DNA of 63,383 nucleotides from Gemmatimonadota bacterium (GTDB lineage: Bacteria > Gemmatimonadota > Gemmatimonadetes > Gemmatimonadales > GWC2-71-9): positions 1 through 63,383 of the forward strand of contig JAPULZ010000159.1 in the NCBI GenBank assembly GCA_027294455.1. Reading direction: 5' to 3'. A program made the translations under genes and the position numbers. Positions 50,835 to 59,945 of this stretch are shown in pieces. The first letter of the stretch is position 1, and the number at the start of each line of letters is the position of its first letter. The notes beneath the pieces are model-generated. The model was given only the letters and a program-made list of their open reading frames with translations. It was not told the DNA's origin and did not search any database.

Positions 50835-51242
50835 CTATTGTTTCTGCCGGATGATGATGTTGCGGAGCACTTCGTCGGTTGGTTCGAGCGCCTTCGGTCC
50901 CGGGGGCATCCCGTTCACCTTGAAGATATAGGCCAGGATATCGGCGTACTGCTCGGGCGCGAGTGAACCCGGGTTGTCTTCGGGCATCTGAGTGCTGATG
51001 ACCTGATAGAGCGCGTTCGCGGGCGCCTCGGCCCATGACATCATGAGGACGTCGGTGAAGTCCTCGTCGTAATGGCACTCGGAGCAGACGTCTCTATTGA
51101 GCTGTGCGCCTCGCCGGGCCTGCTCATCGGTGTACACGCCATCGAGGGTAGAGCGGATCTGCGCCGCGGCAACCTCGGGTTGCGAGACGAGTGCGGCTGC
51201 GAAGAGCAACCCGATGGCCGGTTTCAAAAACGATGCGCGCAT
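50835..51242 (-). CDS. Secreted c-type cytochrome
   Basis: This 135-aa protein has a signal peptide (about 1-28, LLFAAALVSQPEVAAAQ). One haem site CSECH lies at about 53-57. The distal methionine ligand is probably in QMPEDNPGSL (near 85), followed by the final helix YADILAYIFKVNGMP. It carries electrons in the periplasm. It follows the 725-aa gene by 6 bp on the same strand, so the two may be co-transcribed. AGGAG is only 2 bp from the ATG, unusually close. Confidence 0.9.
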   Translation of the reverse strand: MRASFLKPAIGLLFAAALVSQPEVAAAQIRSTLDGVYTDEQARRGAQLNRDVCSECHYDEDFTDVLMMSWAEAPANALYQVISTQMPEDNPGSLAPEQYADILAYIFKVNGMPPGPKALEPTDEVLRNIIIRQKQ

Positions 51243-51248
51243 ATCTCC

Positions 51249-53426
51249 TCAGTCTTCCCAGACGAACCCCGGCACCCGCGGCTTGAGTTGCTCGTCGATC
51301 CGCTCGATGGCGTGTGCCAGCATCTCGGGATGGACACGGACGCCTCCGTGCTCGGGGTCGGGTTCGGGATCGACCCAGGCGCCCTCCTCGTACGTCCGGC
51401 TCGCCTGGAGGAACGCCGAATGCATCCATTTGTGAGATACCAACACGGGCTCCCACGACCCCTCCAGCACCCCTTCCCCCAGATAGTACTGGATGAAGGC
51501 CTCGACTTTCTCCTTCGTGGTGAAGATGGGGAGGATGTCTCCGCCCGGCATCTTGAGCACGTTGGCGCCCGCTTCAATGGTCTGGAGGCCGAGGTAGTAT
51601 TGGGGCCAGTCGGCCAGGATCCGCGCCGCGGTTCGCGGCGACATGATTCCCGCTGTGAGACGGCGGGCCACGGCCGCCGCGAAATCGCTGCCACGTGGCT
51701 GGTGGCCGCTCCGGCTCCACAGATCGAGTCCCAACAAGTCCGTATGGTCCAGGGGCAACCGTGCTTCGCTGCCCGGATCGAGCACGATGCCGTCGATGCC
51801 GTCGGTGGCTTCGAGCCACGCACCAAAGGCCGGCTCTTCACCCGCCGGCACCGGAGCGCCCCTGAAATCGCGCTGGGTGGATTCGTAAGCGAAGAACCGG
51901 TCCGAGCTGGTGAATGCCGCGAGGTAGGTTCGTCCGTCCAGCTCGATGGGGTCCACGCCCGTCGTGCCAAACAACTGCACCCAGCCCTGCAACAGCGTCT
52001 TGACCACCTCGGCCTGCAACCCGCGCGCGCCGGGGAGGAGCCCCATCCGGGCGAGCCCGACGTTGGGCACCGCGCGGACGTCGGTGATCTCGACAAAATG
52101 GGGATAGATGACACTCAACGCGTACTCCAACGGAAACTGTAGCTGGCCGTCGTTGCCTTCGAACGCATCGACGAAGATGTCTTCCATGATTTTCGGCGCC
52201 GCCCACACCCACCGCAGGAATTCCACAGTGGACAGATGCACGTACCGCTGCTCCTCGGGCGGCCGGCCGGCCAGCTTCTCCTGGATCTTGCTCTCCACCG
52301 AATACGTGTGCACGAACAGCCGGCCCGGTCGGTCCGTGTACTCCATCGGTTGCGGCCAAATGACGCCCTGCACGGGCTTGTCGAGTACGCCCACGTAGAG
52401 ATCGAGATCGAATCCCAGAATGCGCAGATACTCAAACATGGGGATCGCATCGGCGTTGACGCGCTCCCACATGCCCTTGAAGACCTGTCGTGAATCTTCG
52501 TCCGACCTCCCGGGCGGTGGGACGGCCGCCCGTGTGGGGAACCGCGTGGCCCAGGCCACCGTATCGACGTCCGGGTCGATCGGCGGCGAGGTCGTTTTCG
52601 ACGTCTCGGATTTCGGTGCGTCCTGCGCTTCACCATCCTCAACGGGTGCCGGCGCCGCCATGGCCAACTCCGTCAGTCGCATCATCTCGGGCCGGGTGTA
52701 GGAGCACTCCGCGGGAAACGTCGGATTGACGACGAGGCGGGTCACGCCGGCTCGCAAGATGGACTGGAGCAACCGGGCCGTCGGTAATTCCTTCGACGCC
52801 ATGCCGTCGAGCTGCCGGCCGGTCAGCTGTACACCCAAATCCGCCGCCTGCTGCGAGGTGAAGATGCACGCCCCGCGTTCGTCACCCTCGCCCCGCTGCA
52901 CGAACACCTTGTCCAGCCTCATGAGGATGTGCAGCGTCGGCATTTTCGCGATGTCGGGAAGGATCGTCAGCCCGTAGACCTGCGCCAGCGATCGCCGCAT
53001 CAGGGTGACCTTGTGCAGCGAACCGTCGTCGAAGATCCACCCCGCATACCCTTCACTCAAGCTGTCGTAGAGGAAACGCTGCGGCGACCGGGTCATGAGA
53101 GCGATGGTGCTGTCCGGAGCGATCAACCTGGCGCTGACGGCCCAGTCTCGCGCCCGATCGTCGTTGCTGAAGACCCGGGGCATGAATCCATCCGACGTCG
53201 TCTCGCCGTTGAGCCGGGGCGGGGCGGCGGCGTCACTCCTCGTGATGCCCTTCTCTTCGAAGACGGCGGTGAGCTCCTTGTTGTACCGGATGAAATCCTC
53301 CGGGTCGGGAATGACCCAGAGCTCCTCGGTGTCGCGGAGTACGTCCGCCAGATCCCAGCTGGCGAGCGGATCGGCGGCCGTGCGGCGCAGGATATTGGGT
53401 AGCCGGTCGGGCGGCTGATCTGGCAT
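51249..53426 (-). CDS. Large protein, possibly with repeated SseB-like domains
   Basis: This is a 725-aa protein without signal peptide or membrane segments. Several parts resemble SseB-type folds. Residues about 170-240 read ACIFTSQQAADLGVQLTG, then TRLVVNPTFPAEC. Residues about 465-540 read RTYLAAFTSSDRFFAYESTQ, then IDGIVLDPGSEARLPLDH. A further related stretch starts near 340. An acidic linker (DGEAQDAPKSETSK) separates the first two parts. The repeat assignment is my own reading and is weak. The ATG at 53426 has only GGGA upstream. It is followed closely by the cytochrome gene. I do not know its role. Confidence 0.7.
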   Translation of the reverse strand: MPDQPPDRLPNILRRTAADPLASWDLADVLRDTEELWVIPDPEDFIRYNKELTAVFEEKGITRSDAAAPPRLNGETTSDGFMPRVFSNDDRARDWAVSARLIAPDSTIALMTRSPQRFLYDSLSEGYAGWIFDDGSLHKVTLMRRSLAQVYGLTILPDIAKMPTLHILMRLDKVFVQRGEGDERGACIFTSQQAADLGVQLTGRQLDGMASKELPTARLLQSILRAGVTRLVVNPTFPAECSYTRPEMMRLTELAMAAPAPVEDGEAQDAPKSETSKTTSPPIDPDVDTVAWATRFPTRAAVPPPGRSDEDSRQVFKGMWERVNADAIPMFEYLRILGFDLDLYVGVLDKPVQGVIWPQPMEYTDRPGRLFVHTYSVESKIQEKLAGRPPEEQRYVHLSTVEFLRWVWAAPKIMEDIFVDAFEGNDGQLQFPLEYALSVIYPHFVEITDVRAVPNVGLARMGLLPGARGLQAEVVKTLLQGWVQLFGTTGVDPIELDGRTYLAAFTSSDRFFAYESTQRDFRGAPVPAGEEPAFGAWLEATDGIDGIVLDPGSEARLPLDHTDLLGLDLWSRSGHQPRGSDFAAAVARRLTAGIMSPRTAARILADWPQYYLGLQTIEAGANVLKMPGGDILPIFTTKEKVEAFIQYYLGEGVLEGSWEPVLVSHKWMHSAFLQASRTYEEGAWVDPEPDPEHGGVRVHPEMLAHAIERIDEQLKPRVPGFVWED

Positions 53427-53531
53427 CGAGCGTCCCAAAAGGGGGTCTATCGGGCCATCACACGAGCTCCCGGTAATATGGTACGGATTGCGCCGGCCTG
53501 CAGGTAGCAGCTCGAAACCCCCTACCGCCCG

Positions 53532-54880
53532 TCATAGCCCCCGGGCTAGCCGCATTGCCTCGAGTTCCTTCGCCCCCAGAAATCGCCCATTCACCATCAC
53601 GCCGGTCGGCGTGCGCAGCGTGACGATGCCGTCCAGCGGGTTCTCGGCCACCAAGATGAGGTTCGCATCCTTGCCCACCTCGATGGTCCCCTGGTGGTCG
53701 AGCGACTCGAGCAGGCGCGCGCTGTTGACGGTGGCGGTGCGCAAAACCTCATAGGGACTCAATCCCGCCGCGATCAAGAGCTCCATCTCCTCGTGGAGCG
53801 CCATGCCCGCGATGGCATACTCGGTATTCGAATCGGTGCCCGGGACGAGGTTCACGTTGCCGTCGTGGAGCGCCTTGATGACGCGAAGCGCTTCGGACAG
53901 AGACACCTGGTTCCGGGCCTGCTGCTCCGGTGACATGCGGGCGATGTGCTGGATCAGAATGTCGCTGCGGTTCCCATATTGTTCGGCATCCTGGTATCGG
54001 CTCAGACGCCGGGACTGCTCCGTGTCGAGGAATCGCTCGCCGAGGCGGTACATGTCGCTCACGACCAACGCATGGCCCAGAATGGTGCTCACGGTGACGC
54101 CGGCGGTCCGGAGCCGATCGGCCACCGCTGCGAGCTCCGCATCGCTCGGCCGGCGTCCCTGAAACGCCGCGGCGGTGAGCTCTTTAGGTGCTCCCACGAA
54201 TCGATCCCCGACTCGACGAACCGGCCGAAGGATTGTTCCGTGTCCACATGGCCCCCAACCGAGAGCCCGAACTTTCGCGCCTCATCCACCACCGCCTGCA
54301 ACACGTCATCGTCGAGACGCACGACCTTTATCCAGTCGTATCCCTCATGCGCGAACCGCCGTACGCCCGCCCGCGCCCTTTCGGGCGTATCCGCATACCA
54401 CATCAGCTCGGAAGGCTGGGTCGTGAAGTACGGCGTGGCGGTGCGCACCGTGGGCCCCACCAGGGCTCCCCGGTTCACGTGCTCGCGCAGTCGCAGATCC
54501 GACGGCGCCCCCACCATGTTCCTGACGGTGGTGATGCCATGGACCAGATACATGGACATGGCGGTCGAATCCAAGTGCACGTGGGCATCCACGAGTCCAG
54601 GCGTGAGATAGCGGCCCGCCCCGTCGATCATCCGCGCCCCGTCGGGGATCGCCACGTCGTCGGCCCGGCCGAGGGCGGCGATCCGGCCTCCCCGGACGAT
54701 CAGCGTCATGTCCTGGAGTACGGTGTCCCGATCCATGGGCACGATGTTGACGTGGGTGATGGCGGTGGTGACGGGATCGTTGGGGGGTGGATGGGAGGCT
54801 GCTCGGGGGAAAACCAGCGCGATGGTCAGGAAACCAACGGTGGGAACCGCTCCAAGGGGCCAAGCAAAGGCGTTTCGCAT
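53532..54880 (-). pseudogene. Amidohydrolase interrupted by a 1-bp frameshift
   Basis: Two overlapping frames together encode one secreted metal-dependent amidohydrolase of about 450 aa. The first part has a signal peptide (RNAFAWPLGAVPTVGFLTIA), PGLVDAHVHLD (HxH metal site), DWIKVVRLDDD (bridging Lys) and GGHVDTEQSF and WEHLK (His ligands). The frame is lost near 54183, directly after WEHLK, and continues in the other frame as ELTAAAFQGRRPSDAELAAV. It ends with PGTDSNTEYAIAGMALHEEM (catalytic Asp) and VNGRFLGAKELEAM. One missing G would restore it. The ATG at 54880 has AGGA 6 bp upstream. A sequencing error is possible. Confidence 0.85.
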
Positions 54881-54933
54881 AGGGCGTCCTGGATTGAGGC
54901 TGGCGGCGATCAGCACAGTCTACCCTGCGATAC

Positions 54934-54939
54934 ATTATA
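54934..54939 (-). promoter_or_regulatory. Consensus -10 box before the amidohydrolase
   Basis: TATAAT on the minus strand, about 50 bp before the amidohydrolase ATG. The -35 region at 16-18 bp spacing is poor (CCGTTA), so the promoter assignment is tentative. Confidence 0.4.
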
Positions 54940-55068
54940 TGTTTCCACATGCTAGATAACGGCCAGGTAACGGCCCCTCAGCTGCGCTTCTGGATCGGGG
55001 CCCAACCTTGGTCTTGTGGCGGCCAGTCCGGTAGACTGTACGCTGAAGTTCTCATGGAGCGTAGTGGA

Positions 55069-55381
55069 ATGCTGGCGTACGATGCGGTGGGCGGGCTCAT
55101 TGGAACCGTGTCGCGGTACCTCCTGACCGGATGGGTCCAGGGCCGCCCCGGCGATGGCGGATTTCCCAGTGGAACCCTCGCGGTCAACATCCTCGGGTGC
55201 CCTCTTGCTGGGGTTCCTGCTCCGGTATGCGATCGGCACGACCTCGCTGTCCCCCGAACTCCGCGCCGGACTCACGATCGGGTTCTGCGGTGCGTTCACC
55301 ACCATGAGCACCTTCAGCTACGAATCCTTGACCTTGCTGGAGGGGGGCGAGTATTCGCGGGCCGGCCTAGGGCCCGCGTGA
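55069..55381 (+). pseudogene. crcB: Frameshifted and truncated CrcB/Fluc fluoride channel
   Basis: The first frame reads AYDAVGGLIGTVSRYLLTGW and SGTLAVNILGC, the start of a CrcB dual-topology fluoride channel. The frame then changes near 55200 (one extra C in a CCC run) and continues as LLLGFLLRYAIGTTSLSPEL, GLTIGFCGAFTTMSTFSYES and LTLLEGGEYSRA, which includes the conserved channel motif TTMSTFSYE. The last helix of about 25 residues is missing: a stop follows after GLGPA. A complete CrcB is about 120-130 aa. GGAG lies 9 bp before the ATG at 55069. It is divergent from the frameshifted amidohydrolase. Confidence 0.82.
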
Positions 55382-55498
55382 TCCTGTACCGGCCCGCCGA
55401 TGCTCGGCCCAGCCAGCGCGAACTCCACCGCATCGAAGGGTGGGAAAGCGACCCATGATCCACGCAGGCTGTCCACTCCGGCCCAGCACCCGCCATCG

Positions 55499-56644
55499 AT
55501 GTCCGTAGAGGATTTCTCGACCGATTTCGGCCCGTTCCACGACAAGACTTGGCTCAACTGCGCCCACCAGGGTCCCCTCCCGAAGGTCGCCGCCGCAGAG
55601 GCCCTGGAGGCCGTGTCCTGGAAACAGACGCCTTACGAGCTGACCACTGACCGCTTCACGGACGTCCCACGGCGCGTGAAACGCGCCCTCGGCCGGCTCA
55701 TCAATACGGCGCCGGAAGAAATCGTCCTGGGGAACAGCGCGTCGTACGGCATGCACCTCATCGCCAACGGCATTCCCTGGAAGGCAGGAGACGAGGTGTT
55801 GCTCGTACGGGGAGACTTCCCCTCGGTGGTGCTCCCCTGGCTCGCCCTGGAACGCCGAGGCGTCACCGTCCGCCAGATCGAGCCACGGGGATCGGCCCTC
55901 GGGGTGGACGAGCTGCGCGCCAACCTCTCGCCGGCCACCAGGGTGTTCTGTACCACGTGGGTCCATTCGTTTCGGGGCCACGCACTCGATCTGAACGACC
56001 TCGGTGCCGTGTGTCGCTCCCACGGCGTCACGTTCGTGGTAAACACGTCGCAGGCGCTGGGTGCGCGGCCGCTGGACGTGAGCGCGACACCGGTGGATGC
56101 GATCACGAACGTGGGGTTCAAGTGGTTGTACGGGCCGTACGGAACGGGGTTCTGCTGGATGCGGCCGGAGCTGCTCGAGTCCCTGGAATACAATCAGGCC
56201 TACTGGCTCTCGATGCTGACGGCCGACGACTTGGGCAAACCACTACACGACCTGGCCCTGCGGTCGGGGCTCGGCGCCAGACAGTACGATGTGTTCGGCA
56301 CCGCGAACTTCTTCAACTTCAAGCCCTGGGCGGCCTCCCTCGAGTTCGTGCTCGACATCGGGTTGGATCGCATCGTGGCGCACGACCAATCCCTGGTGTC
56401 GCGTTTTCTCGAAGGAATCAACAAGGACCAGTACACCATCCTCAGCCCTGAGAACGGCCCCACGCGCTCGACGCTCGTCCTCCTGTCACACCGCGACCCC
56501 GATCGCAACGACGCAATCCATCGGGCGCTGCGCGATGCCGGCGTGTATGTTGCGTTTCGCAGTGGCTCGATCAGGATCTCGCCTCATCTCCACAATTCAG
56601 CGGAGGATGTGGATCGAGCGTTGACGATCTTGAACAGGCAGTAG
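55499..56644 (+). CDS. Class V aminotransferase (isopenicillin N epimerase/SufS-like)
   Basis: This is a 381-aa fold-type I PLP enzyme. It starts with FHDKTWLNCAHQGPLPKVAA, has IVLGNSASYGMHLIANG (PLP phosphate site), WVHSFRGHALDLNDLGAVCR, and the PLP lysine in NVGFKWLYGPYGTGFCWM at about residue 207. It ends with FRSGSIRISPHLHNSAED, usual for this subgroup. Members act as epimerases, kynureninases or cysteine desulfurases. The usual cysteine-desulfurase Cys loop is not evident. ATG 55499 lacks a good ribosome-binding site; ATG 55400 would add 33 low-quality residues. Confidence 0.85.
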   Translation: MSVEDFSTDFGPFHDKTWLNCAHQGPLPKVAAAEALEAVSWKQTPYELTTDRFTDVPRRVKRALGRLINTAPEEIVLGNSASYGMHLIANGIPWKAGDEVLLVRGDFPSVVLPWLALERRGVTVRQIEPRGSALGVDELRANLSPATRVFCTTWVHSFRGHALDLNDLGAVCRSHGVTFVVNTSQALGARPLDVSATPVDAITNVGFKWLYGPYGTGFCWMRPELLESLEYNQAYWLSMLTADDLGKPLHDLALRSGLGARQYDVFGTANFFNFKPWAASLEFVLDIGLDRIVAHDQSLVSRFLEGINKDQYTILSPENGPTRSTLVLLSHRDPDRNDAIHRALRDAGVYVAFRSGSIRISPHLHNSAEDVDRALTILNRQ

Positions 56645-56646
56645 AG

Positions 56647-57360
56647 TCACCACCAATGGCGGAACACCACCGCGACCCCGGCCAGCCCGGCAAGCATCAA
56701 CACTGCCTTCCGCGTCATTTGCTTGTTGAGGCGCGGTGCGATGCGGCCGGACGCTACGTAGCCGAGCAGCGCGGCGGGAATCAACGGCGCGGCAAGACGC
56801 AACTCTACCCACCCCATGTTGCCCACCAGAAACAGCGCGGTCAGGGCAACCGGTGTGGCGACGGTGAAGTAACCAGCGAGCGTTCCGCGCAGCTCCCCGC
56901 CAGGTTGGTTCTGGTAGAGAAGTGCAAGAGGCGGCCCGCCCATCGAAAGCACCGTGCCCATCACCCCGGACACCACTCCGGTGCCGATGAGCGTCGGCCG
57001 CGAGAGACGCAAGCAGTGTCCCAAGGCGCTCATGATGACGCCGCACACCACCAGCAACCCGAGTGCGGCACCCAAGACATTCGGCGCCAACGCAACGGTG
57101 GCCCACGCGCCCAGCGCCGAACCGGGGATTCCTCCGGTCACCATCCAGCCGATGGCACTCGGCGTCACGTTCCGCCACTCCCGGCGCGTCATCAGGAGCG
57201 TCACGCAGAACACTGCACAGAGCAGCGGGCCCGGTACCAGTCGCGGATCGAGCAGGAGGAGAACCGGCGCGGCGACCATGGCCATGCCGAAGCCAATGGA
57301 GCCCTGCACCGTCGCACCGAGGGCGACGGCAAGAAGGGACAGCAGACTGATCGTCGTCAA
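56647..57360 (-). CDS. TauE/SafE family membrane permease
   Basis: This is a 237-aa protein with about seven to eight hydrophobic segments. The two half-repeats carry the family motif: QGSIGFGMAMVAAPVLLLLD at about 19-38 and GTVLSMGGPPLALLYQNQ at about 135-152. These proteins are thought to export sulfite, sulfoacetate or related anions. TTG 57360 is the only start that includes the first helix; it is 6 bp after the previous gene on the strand, so it is probably the last gene of the LVIVD operon. The substrate is not known. Confidence 0.85.
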   Translation of the reverse strand: MTTISLLSLLAVALGATVQGSIGFGMAMVAAPVLLLLDPRLVPGPLLCAVFCVTLLMTRREWRNVTPSAIGWMVTGGIPGSALGAWATVALAPNVLGAALGLLVVCGVIMSALGHCLRLSRPTLIGTGVVSGVMGTVLSMGGPPLALLYQNQPGGELRGTLAGYFTVATPVALTALFLVGNMGWVELRLAAPLIPAALLGYVASGRIAPRLNKQMTRKAVLMLAGLAGVAVVFRHWW

Positions 57361-57366
57361 CGAGGG

Positions 57367-57948
57367 CTACGGCTCGTTGAAGCCGAGGCTGACACAACTC
57401 TCGGTTTCGAACGGACCATGGCCCAGCACGGTGTGCAAGAAGCCGCTCTTGGAAAGACCGCGAAGCACGATGGGCCCCGACCACCGCGACCCAAGCGTTG
57501 CGGCGTCGGCCTCGAGGGAAATCACGACGAGGAACTTGTTGAACGACGCTTCGCCGATGAGGCGGTGTTCGGCATCGAGCGCCCCCAGCAATTCCACCCG
57601 ATCGAGGTTGGGCGTGGTTACCCAGGCGACGTACACGCCGTCCCGCACCGGGGCGAGCCGGTCGATGCTGATGTCGAGACGTCGGATGTGCCGTCCGTCG
57701 GCGGCGACGGACACGGGAAAGGGCGAATCGAGGTCATAGACGGCGGCGACACCCCGAGCCCGAGCGGACCCCGGCACCCTGCGGGTGGTCACGAGCTCGA
57801 TCTGGTAGTATTCCGACACGTCGGTGGCCGTACAGGCGCGGCCCAATGGTTCCGGTGCATCGAAAAAAACCCGCCCCCCACTTCCGGCAGGCGGCGCCAA
57901 GGCCGCCGCCGGAAGCAGAAGAACGAGCGCCAGAGGGGACTTGGTCAC
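57367..57948 (-). CDS. Secreted hypothetical protein, partner of the LVIVD propeller
   Basis: This is a 193-aa protein with a signal peptide (KSPLALVLLLPAAALAPPAG). The mature part looks like a single beta-sandwich (GVAAVYDLDSPFPVSVAADG, HIRRLDISIDRLAPVRDGVY, VEILLGAL-type strands). I do not recognise the family. The GTG start at 57948 overlaps the LVIVD gene stop (GTGA), so the two are translationally coupled. The TauE-like gene follows after 6 bp. Two cysteines, in GRACTATD and ESCVSLG, could pair. Confidence 0.72.
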   Translation of the reverse strand: MTKSPLALVLLLPAAALAPPAGSGGRVFFDAPEPLGRACTATDVSEYYQIELVTTRRVPGSARARGVAAVYDLDSPFPVSVAADGRHIRRLDISIDRLAPVRDGVYVAWVTTPNLDRVELLGALDAEHRLIGEASFNKFLVVISLEADAATLGSRWSGPIVLRGLSKSGFLHTVLGHGPFETESCVSLGFNEP

Positions 57949-59324
57949 TGGTCCGAGATGGGCTTCCGCCGCAGCGGCACGTCCCACTTTTGCGCGCTGG
58001 ATACGTCGGGCAATCCCCATTGCTCGCCGTTCCATCCGCCGAAGCCGTCCATCTTGAACGTCCAGATGCCCGTGCTCATGTCGCTGACGAGGATCAGCCC
58101 GTCGGCGTTCCGCACGTCGACCCCGAAGGCACCGTTGAACACCGGCGTGCGGTAGTCCGGATCGTTGCGGACGCCGATGTAGGTGTCGTAGTACCCCACG
58201 GTGCGCGGGTTCTTGGGGTCCATGACGTTGAAGATCTGCAGTCCATCGAGATATCCCGATACGAACACGAACGGCCAACGCACTTCGTGGTTGTGCGTGA
58301 GGTTGTTCCAATCAGCCGTCCAACCGGCAATGGGCGAACGCACATTGCGCGCCTGTCCGTCCATCGCCTGCTGATCCAGCGCCTCTTGTAAATCGAAGAT
58401 TCGCAAGGGCGCGAACTGGTACTCCGTCTCGGCGATGACGTAGCGTCCATCGGGCGATGGCGTGAACGTATGGCCGCCGCTGACACCCCGGATGCCGGCG
58501 AGGGACACCAGCAGCGTCGGGTTGTCGATGTCGGTGAAGTCGTACACGTAGTACCCACCGGTGCCGCCACCGTAGAATCGGTCGGTACCGGTCTCAGGAT
58601 GGTAGCCCGCGTAGAAATCGTGGTACCCGCGCCGGCTGTTGCCGCCCGCTCCCTCGGGAACCGGGACCGTCCCGATGAGCGCGTTGTCAAGATCGCCGCC
58701 CACTACGCGTCCCAAGTCGTACACGTGGGCGTACGGCCCGCTCACGGTGGCAAGCAGCAGGATGCGATCGCTCGAGTGCTTGTAGATGAATATGTTGTGG
58801 AACCCGCCGGGATGGTCGGCCGCCCGAATCCGGGCCACCTCCCGCACCGTGTTGGGATCGGGCAAGCCCGTCACGTCGAGGACCACAGCACCCATGTCCG
58901 AATCGGGCCCGCCCTGTCCGAACTGCAGCGACTGCACAACGTAATAGCGGTCGTTCAACTTGAAGTGCTTGACGTCCATCCCGCCCCGGCCCAGATGGAG
59001 GTCCTGATCTTCGATGCGCCACTCATAGATCACCTCGGGGCGTTCGGGATTCTCGATGGACACGATATCGAGCCCCATGGGACCCGCGTCGCCGTAGACC
59101 ATCCGGCCCACATAGGCATACGGGCGGTGGAGCTCCTGTTCCACGTCCATGTCCGAGACCGACAGCGGGGCACCCAGAGGAATGTGCCCGAGCACCTCGA
59201 TGTTGTCGCTGCCCCTCTTCATCGCGTTCCAGGGGACACGGTCCTGGGCCAGCAGGCCAACCGGAATGGCCACCAGGGCCGGAACCACCACCACCGCCCG
59301 AAAAGACGCACCAAACCACTTCAT
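57945..59324 (-). CDS. Secreted LVIVD-repeat beta-propeller
   Basis: This 459-aa protein has a signal peptide (about 1-26, ALVAIPVGLLAQ). Repeats with LVIVD-type strands follow: MGLDIVSIENPERPEVIYEW, GAVVLDVTGLPDPNTVREVA, GYYVYDFTDIDNPTLLVSLA and LQIFNVMDPKNPRTVGYYDT. Such propellers are found in surface proteins of many bacteria, and their role is mostly unknown. GAGGTGA precedes the ATG. It is the first gene of a three-gene operon with the 193-aa protein and the TauE-like permease. Confidence 0.87.
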   Translation of the reverse strand: MKWFGASFRAVVVVPALVAIPVGLLAQDRVPWNAMKRGSDNIEVLGHIPLGAPLSVSDMDVEQELHRPYAYVGRMVYGDAGPMGLDIVSIENPERPEVIYEWRIEDQDLHLGRGGMDVKHFKLNDRYYVVQSLQFGQGGPDSDMGAVVLDVTGLPDPNTVREVARIRAADHPGGFHNIFIYKHSSDRILLLATVSGPYAHVYDLGRVVGGDLDNALIGTVPVPEGAGGNSRRGYHDFYAGYHPETGTDRFYGGGTGGYYVYDFTDIDNPTLLVSLAGIRGVSGGHTFTPSPDGRYVIAETEYQFAPLRIFDLQEALDQQAMDGQARNVRSPIAGWTADWNNLTHNHEVRWPFVFVSGYLDGLQIFNVMDPKNPRTVGYYDTYIGVRNDPDYRTPVFNGAFGVDVRNADGLILVSDMSTGIWTFKMDGFGGWNGEQWGLPDVSSAQKWDVPLRRKPISDQ

Positions 59325-59459
59325 CAGGTCACCTCGCAGATCGGATCCGAGTGAATCGACGTCAATGATCCTACGAAGATAAGAGCCCGTCGGTATGGGG
59401 CGGAAGGGGGGGACGGCGGAGTCAGCGAGTCTCGATCGCTGCGCTAATTCTGGTGTCTC

Positions 59460-59942
59460 CTAGGATGGCGGTGACGGCTGATGGGATGCGCGCACCACGA
59501 GCCAGGTCCCGTCAGCTTGGCGCTCATAGAACTTGAGGAACCGAAGACGTCTCACCCGCGGCTCTCCGCCGTTTCGAGGTGTTACCGTGCAGCTCCCACT
59601 GCTCATGATCGTGGCAAGTTCGTCCAGTACCAGTGTGCTCTCCGTAGACCATTCGCACTCGCAATCCACTCGGCCTCCGCAATCGTTGCGAAGTGCCGCG
59701 TACAGGGCCATCACGTACCCCTCGGCGTATTCCGCCCCACGTATCGTCTGAATTTCGTCCAGGATCTCGGCATCCGCGGCAAACAGGCTCCTCAGCGTCT
59801 GCCCGTCGCCGGCTCGTAGGGCATTCCACCAGCGGCTCTCTACCTCCTGCATCCAGCCCGGAGCGTCCTGCGCCGTAAGCGCCCGAGGAGTGAGTATCAT
59901 GACGCACAGCACCAGACCACCGAATGATCGCCGTGGAAACAC
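59460..59942 (-). CDS. Secreted NTF2/SnoaL-like protein (DUF4440 type)
   Basis: This is a 160-aa protein. A signal peptide (GGLVLCVMILTPRALTAQ) is followed by a cone-shaped NTF2-like domain: ESRWWNALRAGDGQTLRSLF near 35-55 and RFLKFYERQADGTWLVVRAS at the end. Three cysteines in NDCGGRVDCECEW are unusual and could bind metal or form disulfides. The start is GTG 59942, 3 bp after the DUF2490-like gene, so they are co-transcribed. Whether it is an enzyme or a binding protein is not known. Confidence 0.8.
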   Translation of the reverse strand: MFPRRSFGGLVLCVMILTPRALTAQDAPGWMQEVESRWWNALRAGDGQTLRSLFAADAEILDEIQTIRGAEYAEGYVMALYAALRNDCGGRVDCECEWSTESTLVLDELATIMSSGSCTVTPRNGGEPRVRRLRFLKFYERQADGTWLVVRASHQPSPPS

Positions 59943-59945
59943 CGA

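Noticed and set aside
54955-55068. Fluoride riboswitch upstream of crcB
   Set aside because: I could not find the conserved pseudoknot-forming bases of the crcB motif in this leader.
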